From a virus: 28,629 nucleotides of DNA. A program made the position numbers and the translations under genes. Positions within the stretch are counted from its first letter, which is position 1; each line of letters begins with the position of its first letter. Where the stretch lies: positions 1-28,629 of the IMG/VR virus record IMGVR_UViG_3300020446_001245, one strand, 5' to 3'. Below are positions 14,624 through 22,099 of this stretch, piece after piece. The notes below the pieces were generated by a model, which saw only the letters and a list, made by a program, of their open reading frames with translations, ran no database searches and was not told the origin of the DNA.

Positions 14624-15351
14624 CGTGGAGCAAACTCTTGTTGTAGTTTAATATTATCAAAGAACTCCTTTTTTGTACCAGGATCGTCTTTAAAAGCACC
14701 TTTAAGCACACTTGTTTGTGTCAAACTACTATGTGCCATTATGCCTCTATTTTCACAACAACCATGTGTTGCTTGAATATAAACACCTAAGTTATCTGCA
14801 CCTGTCGCCTTTTGTATTTGCTTTGCAATATCGCCTGCAAGTTCTTCTTGTAGTGTTCCACGTCTAGCACACCATTGTGCAATTCTTGTATATTTACTCA
14901 AGCCTATTAGCTTGTCTGCGGCAATAATACCAATATATGCTATACCTGCCACTGGTTGGTGATGATGTGAACATACACTTTTTAGTTCACTTCTAACAAC
15001 CAACATACCTTCATATCGATCTTCATCGTGATTAGGAAACGCTGTAGCCTTAGGTTGTGGAAAGTAACGCCCGCTCATAAGTTCGTTTATGTACATTTTA
15101 GCAAGACGCTTTGCAGTACCTTCACTATTAGGATCATTATCTGTATCTATAATCAATGTTTCAAGTACATCTTGAAACTTATAACTTAGTTCATTTTGTA
15201 TTTCTTGTAATTCAAATTCACTAATGTGTTCACTAATATTATCATTTGCAAAAAAGCGAACATTATTTTTACGAAGTCTTTCACGTACCACTTCGCTAAC
15301 TTTTACCGGATCTACATTATCTGTATCCAGTCCTTCTATAGTATTTGTCAT
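14620..15351 (-). CDS. folE: GTP cyclohydrolase I (FolE)
   Basis: Opens the imidazole ring of GTP to give 7,8-dihydroneopterin triphosphate, the first step towards 7-deazaguanines and folate. The zinc and catalytic residues are visible: Cys127, His129 and His130 in VCSHHHQPVAG, and His196 and Cys198 in ATHGCCENRG. GLSKYTRI (150-157) and QEELAGDIA fit the family's conserved core. The length (243) is near E. coli FolE (222) with a longer N-terminus. It is the first gene after the promoter at 15394-15422, with CGGAG as ribosome site, and leads directly into queE. This placement argues for a role in DNA base modification rather than folate supply. Confidence 0.92.
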   Translation of the reverse strand: MTNTIEGLDTDNVDPVKVSEVVRERLRKNNVRFFANDNISEHISEFELQEIQNELSYKFQDVLETLIIDTDNDPNSEGTAKRLAKMYINELMSGRYFPQPKATAFPNHDEDRYEGMLVVRSELKSVCSHHHQPVAGIAYIGIIAADKLIGLSKYTRIAQWCARRGTLQEELAGDIAKQIQKATGADNLGVYIQATHGCCENRGIMAHSSLTQTSVLKGAFKDDPGTKKEFFDNIKLQQEFAPR

Positions 15352-15393
15352 ATTTATTACTCCGAGTTAAAGACGAGGATGTCTTATTGTTTT

Positions 15394-15422
15394 ATACTAA
15401 CATTATTTAGGTTTTTTGTCAA
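15394..15422 (-). promoter_or_regulatory. sigma70-like promoter for folE-queE, overlapping the upstream stop
   Basis: Minus strand: -35 TTGACA (15417-15422), 17-base spacer ending in TGT (extended -10), -10 TAGTAT (15394-15399). The TGA stop of the upstream small gene (15419-15421) is inside the -35 box. The leader to the folE ATG is about 35 bases. Confidence 0.75.
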
Positions 15423-15628
15423 GAATTAAAATATTTTTCAATCATTTCAAGTCTATCAGCCGCGGCCGCCATTTTATCTAGTTCAGCAATAACAGCCTCA
15501 ACAATATCTGAGTGTTCTCCTATTCCAGCTGGCATAGTTTGGTATACGGCAATATTTGCTTTGTGTACTTCTAGTTCGCCTTCAGCTTGCTTTTTTGCGG
15601 CTAGAATTATTTGTTCTCCTGGCTTCAT
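15419..15628 (-). CDS. unknown small helical protein, 69 aa
   Basis: Helical, Ala/Glu-rich protein: GEQIILAAKKQAEGELEVHK, a short loop with PAGIGEHSD, then IVEAVIAELDKMAAAADRLEM. No known domain. It starts at an ATGA overlap with the CDGSH-like gene, and its stop codon lies inside the -35 box of the folE promoter. Function unknown. Confidence 0.6.
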   Translation of the reverse strand: MKPGEQIILAAKKQAEGELEVHKANIAVYQTMPAGIGEHSDIVEAVIAELDKMAAAADRLEMIEKYFNS

Positions 15629-15846
15629 TTTTCTTCTCCAATTTTTTTATGTTTCAATACTATCCCAGTCTTTTGTTCATATTTTCTCCATTCTATACTA
15701 TAACCGTCTGGGTATTTCTCAGCTATAGACATTTCATTTTGTTGTTTAGCTTCATATTCAGCTTTTTTTATTTGATACTGTTCTTCCGACAGCTTATGCC
15801 AACCGATACATTTACCTGTTGGCGACCTTCCGCATCCGCAACTCAT
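15625..15846 (-). CDS. small CDGSH-like cysteine-cluster protein, 73 aa
   Basis: The N-terminus SCGCGRSPTGKCIGWH carries Cys3, Cys5, Cys13 and His17. This resembles the CDGSH [2Fe-2S] motif (CxCGRS-x3-P-x-CDGSH) but is one residue shorter between the second and third Cys, with IGW in place of DGS. The rest is a charged helix and a short basic tail. The start was chosen at 15846, not the upstream ATG at 15867, because GGAGG stands at ideal distance before it. It overlaps both neighbours. A redox or metal-binding role is possible; a zinc ribbon-like site is the alternative. Confidence 0.55.
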   Translation of the reverse strand: MSCGCGRSPTGKCIGWHKLSEEQYQIKKAEYEAKQQNEMSIAEKYPDGYSIEWRKYEQKTGIVLKHKKIGEEK

Positions 15847-16078
15847 CTTTCCCTCCAAGTGCTTCAAATGTTAATTTTTTGTCATGCTCCCTCACATATT
15901 CGTCTTCACCTGCATACGTACTGCAACTTTTTAATTGACGTTCAACGTGCCACAAGATTTGATATAAATCTTGCTTTGCTCCCCAAGTGTTGAATCCGTC
16001 CATGTATGGATCGTTAGCGGCTCGACTAATTTTATTTATTTCATTAATTATCTGTTCCATATTCCAATCTATAATCAT
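15812..16078 (-). CDS. unknown protein, 88 aa
   Basis: Probably helical: MEQIINEINKISRAANDPYM, then GFNTWGAKQDLYQILWHVER and a charged C-terminal part (EDEYVREHDKKLTFEALGG). No family recognised. The ATG at 16078 overlaps the heme oxygenase stop in an ATGA junction, so that start is preferred to the internal one. The 3' end overlaps the CDGSH-like gene and contains its ribosome site. Confidence 0.6.
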   Translation of the reverse strand: MIIDWNMEQIINEINKISRAANDPYMDGFNTWGAKQDLYQILWHVERQLKSCSTYAGEDEYVREHDKKLTFEALGGKDELRMRKVANR

Positions 16079-16608
16079 TGTTCTAATTGTTCAAACATTT
16101 TCATTGCAAATTCAAAGCATCTGTTAGCTTCAGGCGCCATTCCATCATGTAATCTTTCTCTTACATCACTTATAATTTTTTCTGGATTGTTGAAATCATA
16201 CACAGTTCCTTTTCCAGGGGCACGTTTTTTAATCATTTGTCCGCCATGCAATTCACCAAAATGTCTTACATAAATATGAGCTAATAATCCTTCATTATCT
16301 AACTTTGTTACATAATCTACATATTCAGGAACAACATCGCATAACTGTTCTCCATTTCGTTCAATTCCGTGTTCGTCTTCTAGTTCTTCCATATCTGCAC
16401 GGAAACCAGGAGCTCTACATATATCTTCAATACCATCAAGCACACCTGCTGTTCTGGCAACACTTTCCAAAGCCGCATATTGAACATATTGATTATAAAG
16501 GAATGTATGATATTCATGTGGTGGCATTCCTTTTATTAATTTTCTAGCTACTACTTTTCTTTCAGCTTTTTGATGGTTTTCCCATGTAAGTTCTTTTAAT
16601 TTGCTCAT
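16075..16608 (-). CDS. ho1: heme oxygenase
   Basis: Cleaves heme to biliverdin, iron and CO, using reduced ferredoxin in bacteria and phages. The proximal heme ligand is probably His12 in ENHQKAER. The distal helix is seen in YVRHFGELHGGQMIKK (113-128), whose glycines match the G-x3-GG pattern of the family. The length of 177 is short compared with cyanobacterial HO1 (about 240) and lacks the C-terminal extension. Heme oxygenase is known from marine T4-like phages, often with a bilin reductase (pebS or pcyA), but no reductase gene is seen in this window. The role could be bilin or iron supply. It is coupled to neighbours by four-base overlaps. Confidence 0.85.
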   Translation of the reverse strand: MSKLKELTWENHQKAERKVVARKLIKGMPPHEYHTFLYNQYVQYAALESVARTAGVLDGIEDICRAPGFRADMEELEDEHGIERNGEQLCDVVPEYVDYVTKLDNEGLLAHIYVRHFGELHGGQMIKKRAPGKGTVYDFNNPEKIISDVRERLHDGMAPEANRCFEFAMKMFEQLEQ

Positions 16609-16922
16609 TTTACATATCCTGTCTCTTTTTTAAGTAATTTTCTTATTAGCATTGGTAGATAAATCATTACTGCAACTGCACTCCAATATGCAAACACAAG
16701 TGTAGCATATATTTTCCAGTTTGCAAAATCTAAATAAATGCCTAATGCTATCAAAATTATCCAAGTCCAATCGGTTATTCCATGTATACGTTTTACCTTT
16801 TTTTGTCCAAATCTCATATGCAATAATTTACGTTTATTTGCAAACCAAGGGCTTACATGACGCATAATTACAAAACCTTCATTAAAAAACATTATTGCGT
16901 AACCAATAGCAAAAATAATCAT
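16605..16922 (-). CDS. small membrane protein, 105 aa
   Basis: About three hydrophobic segments: residues 1-20 (IIFAIGYAIMFFNEGFVI), 50-64 (WTWIILIALGIYLDF) and 70-90 (IYATLVFAYWSAVAVMIYL), with a basic loop (FANKRKLLHMRFGQKKVKR) between the first and second. It is therefore likely in the host inner membrane. No family is recognised. ATGA overlaps join it to the phosphoribosyltransferase and heme oxygenase genes. Confidence 0.65.
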   Translation of the reverse strand: MIIFAIGYAIMFFNEGFVIMRHVSPWFANKRKLLHMRFGQKKVKRIHGITDWTWIILIALGIYLDFANWKIYATLVFAYWSAVAVMIYLPMLIRKLLKKETGYVK

Positions 16923-17389
16923 TCATAATCTCCTACTTTTTCCCAAGGATAAACTAACCAAATATCCTTATCTGCTTTGTTTACTTCATGTACATGATAA
17001 TTTACATCGCCAAAATTGCTTGATAAATTTTCAGTCAGCACTGCAAACTTTACTTTATGTGTAATATCGTCTAACTTCCAATCTTCCCAAATCCATTTGA
17101 ATGTTGCCCCAGAATCATTTATATCGTCTACAATTAATATTTTTTTATCTACACTTAGATTTGATAACCAATGATTACTGTCTACTCTATCATCATTCCT
17201 AAAACTTACTTTCATTGCTTCACAAGGAATATCCATCATATTACTAATAATTGACGCAGGAATATTACCACCTCTTGTAAGTCCTAATATATAGTCAGGA
17301 TAAAAGTTATCTTTATACATCTGTTTTACAATGTTAATACACATATTTTCAATGTCTTGCCAACTATAATAATGTTTTTTGATCATCAT
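16919..17389 (-). CDS. phosphoribosyltransferase (xanthine/hypoxanthine PRTase-like)
   Basis: Type-I PRTase fold. The PRPP-binding loop is clear: ILIVDDINDSGAT (84-96). The upstream LGLTRGGNIPASI (36-47) fits the pyrophosphate loop, and the C-terminal IWLVYPWE is characteristic of the XPRT/HPRT branch. Likely substrates are guanine, xanthine or hypoxanthine with PRPP. A second gene of the same type lies at 26731-27288, so the phage carries two. Its role could be purine salvage, or handling of modified bases during deazaguanine DNA synthesis, but neither is shown. The start (MM) could be 17389 or 17386; it overlaps the preceding gene by 26 bases. Confidence 0.82.
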   Translation of the reverse strand: MMIKKHYYSWQDIENMCINIVKQMYKDNFYPDYILGLTRGGNIPASIISNMMDIPCEAMKVSFRNDDRVDSNHWLSNLSVDKKILIVDDINDSGATFKWIWEDWKLDDITHKVKFAVLTENLSSNFGDVNYHVHEVNKADKDIWLVYPWEKVGDYE

Positions 17390-17603
17390 ATTCCATTTCT
17401 GTTTTTATTTCGTCTGGTTCACCTTTATCATAAGCTATACTAAGTGCTAATGCTTGTATATCATTAATTAAGTTCTTACAAGCTGAAATATCATAATTTT
17501 TACCAGATGCTTTACTATATTGATTTCTAATCCTGTGGAGTAATATTGCTTTCTCGTGCATTACATTAATACGCCGAATTAAATCTTCAACAGTGTGATG
17601 CAT
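17364..17603 (-). CDS. unknown small helical protein, 79 aa
   Basis: Basic N-terminal helix (VEDLIRRINVMHEKAILLHR), then an amphipathic segment ending YDDQKTLL. No motif found. AAAGG precedes the ATG, which lies two bases after the stop of the gene upstream. Confidence 0.55.
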   Translation of the reverse strand: MHHTVEDLIRRINVMHEKAILLHRIRNQYSKASGKNYDISACKNLINDIQALALSIAYDKGEPDEIKTEMEYDDQKTLL

Positions 17604-17605
17604 AA

Positions 17606-17977
17606 CTAACCTTTAATTTTTTTCTTTCCTGCATAATCTTGGTGCACCATATGATATATTGTCTTAAATTGTTCATAAACTTTATCAAGTGCAGGATAAT
17701 CTTTACACATTTCATTAATCTTTTTAATATTGGGTAATTCATCTACAAATTCTTCTTTTGGTAATGAACTTATATTTATATCATACATTGGATCATACGA
17801 ATCAGAAATAGTAAATGTGTTATCAGTATCTAACGACACAGTAACAGTATCGTCAATACTATATGTATTTTTATGGAAAGTATAATCTTGTGTATCTTGT
17901 GTGGTAATAGTTATAGTTCCATTATCGCTTTCATAATAACCATAACCACTTTCATCTGGCGCCATTGACTTGCTCAT
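17606..17977 (-). CDS. unknown acidic protein, 123 aa
   Basis: The ATG at 17977 forms a TAATG junction with the gene before it, so the longer open frame to 18043 is discarded. The protein is Asp/Thr/Ser-rich with alternating beta-like strands (GTITITTQDTQDYTFH, DTVTVSLDTDNTFTISDSYD), then a helix (NIKKINEMCKDYPALDKVYE) and a Lys-rich tail. It might bind calcium or nucleic acid, but nothing specific can be seen. No family is recognised. Confidence 0.62.
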   Translation of the reverse strand: MSKSMAPDESGYGYYESDNGTITITTQDTQDYTFHKNTYSIDDTVTVSLDTDNTFTISDSYDPMYDINISSLPKEEFVDELPNIKKINEMCKDYPALDKVYEQFKTIYHMVHQDYAGKKKIKG

Positions 17978-18252
17978 TATATATACCCTAATGCTTCCAT
18001 ATGTCCACGTAGTTTTTCCATATTTTCCAAAACACCTGGCCAATCTTCATTTTGGATCATTTCTTGAATTTCTCTACAATCATCAAGCATTTCAGGACGC
18101 TCAGGCCATTCGTCGATATCATTTAGAACGTGTTTTGCAGTATCTTCAAACCACATAATTCCTTCTAAAAATTCTCCTTCGTCTAAATATTCAATTCCAC
18201 GTAATACCATCCAATAGATATTATCTTGTTCTTTTAATTCACTAGAATGCAT
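17977..18252 (-). CDS. unknown acidic protein, 91 aa
   Basis: Helical, Glu-rich protein with several Trp: WMVLRGIEYLDEGEFLEGIM, WFEDTAKHVLNDIDEWPERP, then a helix EMIQNEDWPGVLENMEKL. AGGAGT within the end of galE gives a strong ribosome site. The pattern of paired helices suggests a TPR-like or scaffold-type small protein, without firm support. Confidence 0.58.
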   Translation of the reverse strand: MHSSELKEQDNIYWMVLRGIEYLDEGEFLEGIMWFEDTAKHVLNDIDEWPERPEMLDDCREIQEMIQNEDWPGVLENMEKLRGHMEALGYI

Positions 18253-19114
18253 TTTTACTCCTTTCCAAATTATACTGGTCTAAACACATATCTTCAATAG
18301 ATTTTGTTAAAGTAACAAAATTAGATAGTTCATCTACTATACTTATAACTGCATCTCCTTCTCTTCTAGGAGCTTCAACAATTTTCAATTTTTTACCTGT
18401 AACCTTTTGCATTGTATCTAACACTTCTCTTACAGAAAATCCAGTATTACTTCCTAAACATTCATAAGGAGTATTTTGTGGACCTGTCTCTACTGCTTTT
18501 ACTATTGCATTTGCCAAGTCTACTACATGAATATAATCACGTATGCAAGTGCCATCTCTTGTGTCATAATCTGTTCCATAAACTTTTATTTCTGGTAATC
18601 TTCCAACAGAAGCAAGAGAAGCAACACGGATAAGATGAGTAGCATCACCCAACTGACGGTTAACTCCGTCAGTGCCGCTAACGTTGAAGAATCTAAATAT
18701 GGTATAACCATTTGCTTTCTCCTTAATTACATCTTCTGCACCAACTTTGCTCCTTGCATATGGAGATGCCATTTCCCAAGCACTACTTGTACTTGCAAAT
18801 AAAAAATGATCTGTATCTATATTGTCAATCATATTTGCGGTGCCCATTACATTCACACGATAGTATTCTGTAGGTTGTTTAATACTTTCTGGAACTACCG
18901 CTTTACCGGCTAAATGAATTACTGCATCATAACTTTTTCTAGGCAAAATACCAGTTACGTCAATATTTTCATGTTTATGCATGAAATGTTCAACATCATT
19001 ATGTTCACCATGAATATTAATATCCCAGCCTGTAACTGTATGCCCTTTTTCAGCAAGTAATTTAACTACATGACTGCCAATATATCCGTTACAACCTGTT
19101 ACTAATATTTTCAT
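18242..19114 (-). CDS. galE: GalE-like UDP-sugar 4-epimerase
   Basis: Extended SDR that interconverts UDP-glucose and UDP-galactose or related sugars with tightly bound NAD. The cofactor motif TGCNGYIG is at 6-13 and the catalytic set is Ser/Thr in ASTSS (107-111), Tyr119 and Lys123 in YARSK. The C-terminal YGTDYDTRDGTCIRDYIHV is the classical GalE sugar-binding segment. The length of 290 is shorter than the usual 330-340, so the substrate domain is trimmed. ATGA overlap with the gene before it. Together with the nearby glycosyltransferase and the ugd/pmm-like genes at 24857-26734 it suggests phage control of surface sugars or of DNA or protein glycosylation. Confidence 0.85.
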   Translation of the reverse strand: MKILVTGCNGYIGSHVVKLLAEKGHTVTGWDINIHGEHNDVEHFMHKHENIDVTGILPRKSYDAVIHLAGKAVVPESIKQPTEYYRVNVMGTANMIDNIDTDHFLFASTSSAWEMASPYARSKVGAEDVIKEKANGYTIFRFFNVSGTDGVNRQLGDATHLIRVASLASVGRLPEIKVYGTDYDTRDGTCIRDYIHVVDLANAIVKAVETGPQNTPYECLGSNTGFSVREVLDTMQKVTGKKLKIVEAPRREGDAVISIVDELSNFVTLTKSIEDMCLDQYNLERSKNAF

Positions 19115-19584
19115 GTTGCAAACTCAAATAAATTTGTGTCATAAACTTTGCTTGGCTTTTCTAAACGTTTTTTTGAAACTTGTTTATTTAATAAAGGGCG
19201 TGGATTTTCTGCTAGAATTGCATCACGTTCTCTATTACTAAGAAAGTTATCAGCATATTGTTTGCCATAAGAATCCCAACGTTCGTTATATTCGTCAGTA
19301 TAATCTCTTACACAAATAGTGACATTGTTACGTTGAATATTCAATCGATTTTCTTTCAATTCTTTGCGTAGTTGTTTAGCCGACCATCCATCATACTTGT
19401 GTGTCCATCCTTCCATTCCTTCTACTTGTCTTGGAATACGATCACCTGTTCCCATTCCCCATTTTAAAACTTGTTGTGTATCAATAATTGCATATAGATA
19501 ATTATGTATACCAAGTTGCTCCATTTCAGTCTTAAACTTTGCTGGTGAAGCATATTTTGCTAAAGGAAAGAAATAGTTGTTCAT
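19111..19584 (-). CDS. unknown protein, 157 aa
   Basis: N-terminal YYLYAIIDT-like stretch (NYLYAIIDTQQVLKWGMGTG) followed by DRIPRQV and a long basic helix (SAKQLRKELKENRLNIQRNN). The YLYAI, LKWG and DRIPR spacing is vaguely like a degenerate GIY-YIG nuclease core, but the catalytic Arg and Glu are not convincing, so I leave it unknown. A TAATG junction joins it to the glycosyltransferase gene and an ATGA overlap to galE. Confidence 0.6.
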   Translation of the reverse strand: MNNYFFPLAKYASPAKFKTEMEQLGIHNYLYAIIDTQQVLKWGMGTGDRIPRQVEGMEGWTHKYDGWSAKQLRKELKENRLNIQRNNVTICVRDYTDEYNERWDSYGKQYADNFLSNRERDAILAENPRPLLNKQVSKKRLEKPSKVYDTNLFEFAT

Positions 19585-20750
19585 TAGTATTTTGTCTCCG
19601 CTACATGATCTCTGTATCGATTTGTATCCCTACGCCATTGTTCACCGTTGCCTTGCATAATATCAATATATCGATCAATAGTTGCACTAGTCCAATCACT
19701 AATTTTGCCAATATCTCTATGTGGAGTTTGTACCAAGTGTCCTAATTTATTAAAAGCATCAGTAATGCTCCAAGGAATATACATACGTTCATGACAGTTT
19801 GCAAATATTTCTGGAAAACTTCTATATGCAGGAAATAATACGTTACAACCCAAAGCATCTGCTTCACTTACAGTATTACTTGTCCAATCTTGTAATGCAC
19901 AATTAAATAATACTTTACTGCTATTTAAAATATTGTAATAGTCATTTTTCTTTTGATTTTCAAATATTTCAATAACACCTCTGTCTGCAAGTTCTCTTGC
20001 ACGTTCGACATATTTCGGATTATTACTTCTTAGTGGTCCACCTTGTACAATAGCAAATTTCATACCATCTACAAATTCATGCTTTTCTGCAAGATCCATA
20101 AAAAAGTCTGGTTGCTTTTCTTGATCAAATCTAGCCGCAAAAACTATTCTATTATCACGTTCTGCCCAAGGTTTAATTTCACCTACTCTTAGCTGAACTT
20201 CAAGTTTATCAAAAGCTAGTCCACTTATGTTATAGATTGGTGCTTTCCAATTTGCAATTTTCATATGTGCAACCATTTCTTCATTACTTGCTAATACGCC
20301 TGTAACAAACTCATTGCACATTTCTTCATACAAACTCATCCACTTGCTCATGCCCCAAACGTGTACAAAATCATCTGGGTCAACTGCTTGTGCTAAACAA
20401 CGGATCCATACTTTGGGTCTATCCTCCGCTGGTATTTGATCCATAATATACGGCAATGACTCCATGCCAGGTTGAAACATATCTTCAAAAAAGATAACAT
20501 CTTCTCCTGTTACTTCACCGTTACGCATCATTTGTACGAGATTCATCATTTGCGACATGGAAAAATAACTTCTTCCATGTGCATCTAATACTTGTCCAAC
20601 TTGTATAGACTTTGTATTATCTATTGTTGTGCCTGGCACACTTAACCAGTCAATATTACGCCTTTGAAAAGTCCTACGAGACCATTCTTCTAATTGTAAT
20701 GTATATCTGCCTTCATAAGGCTCTAACCCCATATAAAACAGTTTTCTCAT
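19584..20750 (-). CDS. glycosyltransferase, GT-B fold (GT4-like)
   Basis: Likely transfers a sugar from a nucleotide-sugar donor. The C-terminal domain shows the GT-B donor half: IVFAARFDQEKQPDFFMDLA, a hinge, YYNILNSSKVLFNCALQDWT, and the donor-site Glu in VSEADALGCNVLFPAYRSFP (SEADALG replaces the common E-x7-E motif). The N-terminal domain is less clear and rich in Met and Asp. The preferred start is ATG at 20750 (MRKLFYMGLEPYEGRYTLQL), which forms a TAATG junction with the gene before it; the ORF extends further to 20789. The acceptor (host surface glycan, DNA or protein) is unknown. Confidence 0.78.
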   Translation of the reverse strand: MRKLFYMGLEPYEGRYTLQLEEWSRRTFQRRNIDWLSVPGTTIDNTKSIQVGQVLDAHGRSYFSMSQMMNLVQMMRNGEVTGEDVIFFEDMFQPGMESLPYIMDQIPAEDRPKVWIRCLAQAVDPDDFVHVWGMSKWMSLYEEMCNEFVTGVLASNEEMVAHMKIANWKAPIYNISGLAFDKLEVQLRVGEIKPWAERDNRIVFAARFDQEKQPDFFMDLAEKHEFVDGMKFAIVQGGPLRSNNPKYVERARELADRGVIEIFENQKKNDYYNILNSSKVLFNCALQDWTSNTVSEADALGCNVLFPAYRSFPEIFANCHERMYIPWSITDAFNKLGHLVQTPHRDIGKISDWTSATIDRYIDIMQGNGEQWRRDTNRYRDHVAETKY

Positions 20751-20938
20751 TATCGCCTTCCTCTGTTGCGGTTTTTGGCACGTATCCAATTTTTATACTT
20801 TTGGAAAGCTTGCCAAACCCTAGCATCTGACTTATACAAGTCTGCTTCGTTAAATGGATAACCTTCAGTTCTGCAAAAGTTATGTAGCTCTTCAAGATCG
20901 TTAAAAATTTTATTTACTACCGGATTTTTTATACTCAT
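20750..20938 (-). CDS. unknown small basic protein, 62 aa
   Basis: Short, with AAGGA about nine bases before the ATG at 20938; upstream in-frame codons to 20998 lie inside the QueD-like gene and lack a ribosome site. It contains LEELHNFCRTEGYPFNEADL and a C-terminal basic helix (FQKYKNWIRAKNRNRGRR) that suggests nucleic-acid contact. No family recognised. Confidence 0.58.
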   Translation of the reverse strand: MSIKNPVVNKIFNDLEELHNFCRTEGYPFNEADLYKSDARVWQAFQKYKNWIRAKNRNRGRR

Positions 20939-20957
20939 CTCCGAATATTCCTTTTTA

Positions 20958-21407
20958 CTATGGATAGACAATTTGACATCCGTTTTCGTTGTCTTCACTT
21001 ACATCAATAACAACAAATCTATTTGGATATTTCAAATTTATATGTTGATATAAATCGTCTGCAATCATTTCACAAGATTTATAATCTAATTGTAATACAT
21101 CATCTTTGTAAAGATTTTCTAACCAACGTTTGAATTGAATAAATTCAATATCTCTATCGTTGTGAGTCACTTGTATTTGTACTTTAAAATAAAATGTATG
21201 ACGATGTGGATATCCTAAAAAACTTACATCATATTCATCACCTGTTGCAAGTTTAGGATCTTCTAGTGCCGCTGGATACTTATGTATACCTTCTTTTTGA
21301 AATGTTACCCAAATACTACGTTTTGCATTTTCCAATGCTTTTGTCATTTTATTGTTTTCCTCTCTATATCTTCTGAGCATATACTCATAATAACGTTCTC
21401 CGTCCAT
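20958..21407 (-). CDS. QueD-like 6-pyruvoyltetrahydropterin synthase-family protein, degenerate
   Basis: Resembles the C-terminal half of 6-carboxytetrahydropterin synthase: FLGYPHRHTFYFKV (63-76) for the zinc-binding HxH strand, then DIEFIQFKRWLENLY, SCEMIADDLYQHI and VVIDVSEDNENGCQI (Glu138 in place of the KET glutamate). The catalytic Cys and the LDHHYL segment of bacterial QueD are not recognisable, so full activity is doubtful. Its position with folE, queE and dpdA supports a pathway role. The start is uncertain. ATG at 21407 has no ribosome site; ATG at 21347 follows GAGAGGA and lies downstream of a sigma70-like promoter inside the gene. Confidence 0.5.
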   Translation of the reverse strand: MDGERYYEYMLRRYREENNKMTKALENAKRSIWVTFQKEGIHKYPAALEDPKLATGDEYDVSFLGYPHRHTFYFKVQIQVTHNDRDIEFIQFKRWLENLYKDDVLQLDYKSCEMIADDLYQHINLKYPNRFVVIDVSEDNENGCQIVYP

Positions 21408-21415
21408 TTTGTCAA
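21387..21415 (-). promoter_or_regulatory. sigma70-like promoter inside the start of the QueD-like gene
   Basis: Minus strand: -35 TTGACA (21410-21415), 17-base spacer, -10 TATTAT (21387-21392). The TGA stop of the 166-residue upstream gene (21412-21414) lies in the -35 box. It would start RNA near 21380, after the first ATG (21407) but before the internal ATG at 21347. Confidence 0.55.
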
Positions 21416-21912
21416 CCAATTATCTCGTCTCTGGTATATTTAGACCAATCAGTAAACACAGCCTTCTCTTTTAGGTCGTGCATTTGATGCACCCATACAC
21501 CTGGATTTGTAGCATCAAAATCTTTATCATCCAACTTTAAACAAGCATTATAACCTAGCTGACTAATATTTGGTAGTTTTGCACTAATCATAGGAATAAA
21601 TCTATTGTATTCTGTATATCCTGCCTCTAATACCCATTCAACATCTTTAATGTCAAAATCCAGTGTGACCCAATATCCTTCTTTTAAAAGTGGAAAAATC
21701 ATTTCATCGTATGCATTGTCAGGAGTGAAACTCATATTTGCACCAATGTAAATATGTTTTATTCCATTTGTTGCATAAGTTATAATATCTTCGTAGTTTT
21801 GTAGTCCAACTACAAATAGTGTTTTTTTGCCAAACATTGCAGTATGTTCAACTTCTGTACCAATAAAAAAATTTACATCTTCATTAATACCATTATCATA
21901 ATCACGTTTCAT
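21412..21912 (-). CDS. unknown protein, 166 aa, within the deazaguanine block
   Basis: I cannot name this family. It looks like an alpha/beta fold (TLFVVGLQNYEDIITYATNG, IKHIYIGANMSF, YWVTLDFDIKDVEWVLEAGY), then a loop region with NRFIPMISAKLPNISQLGYN and a C-terminal part with VWVHQMHDLKEKAVFTDWS. The DFDIKDVEWVLEAG stretch and repeated Asp residues could belong to a metal or nucleotide site. It is placed between the QueD-like gene and dpdA, so it is a candidate for the missing step (for example base activation or editing), on context alone. Confidence 0.6.
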   Translation of the reverse strand: MKRDYDNGINEDVNFFIGTEVEHTAMFGKKTLFVVGLQNYEDIITYATNGIKHIYIGANMSFTPDNAYDEMIFPLLKEGYWVTLDFDIKDVEWVLEAGYTEYNRFIPMISAKLPNISQLGYNACLKLDDKDFDATNPGVWVHQMHDLKEKAVFTDWSKYTRDEIIG

Positions 21913-21919
21913 AAATTGC

Positions 21920-22099
21920 CTATGCTTGTTTTACTTTGTAGATTTCATTCCAAGTATCCCAACGTTTTTTAATATATTCATTTATTTGTTCGTCGGGATA
22001 TTTTTTATTTTGCATATTTTCGATAATTTTATCAAGATCTTCAAGCGATAATTCTAATGCTTGTAATCTAAGTGTTTTTTCCGTGATATCCATTGACAT
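21920..22099 (-). CDS. unknown small protein, 59 aa
   Basis: Found by reading the gap between its neighbours. It encodes MSMDITEKTLRLQALELSLE, DLDKIIENMQNKKYPDEQI and NEYIKKRWDTWNEIYKVKQA. GAAGGCG lies five bases before the ATG at 22099; a second ATG is at 22093. It overlaps the DUF465-like gene by 32 bases and ends eight bases before the 166-residue gene. Highly helical and charged. The promoter inside the preceding gene (22200-22228) could transcribe it. Confidence 0.6.
   Translation of the reverse strand: MSMDITEKTLRLQALELSLEDLDKIIENMQNKKYPDEQINEYIKKRWDTWNEIYKVKQA

Noticed and set aside
17773-17780. TATAAATA box inside the 123-residue gene (minus strand)
   Set aside because: No gene start stands at a suitable distance downstream; likely a chance match in AT-rich coding DNA.
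19111-19584. Possible GIY-YIG nuclease
   Set aside because: Only the loose YLYAI and LKWG pattern fits; the catalytic Arg/Glu arrangement is not convincing, so it is left as unknown.
20713-20895. 60-residue open frame overlapping the small basic gene
   Set aside because: It has no ribosome site and crosses the start of the glycosyltransferase in another frame, while the competing frame has an AAGGA and a TAATG junction.
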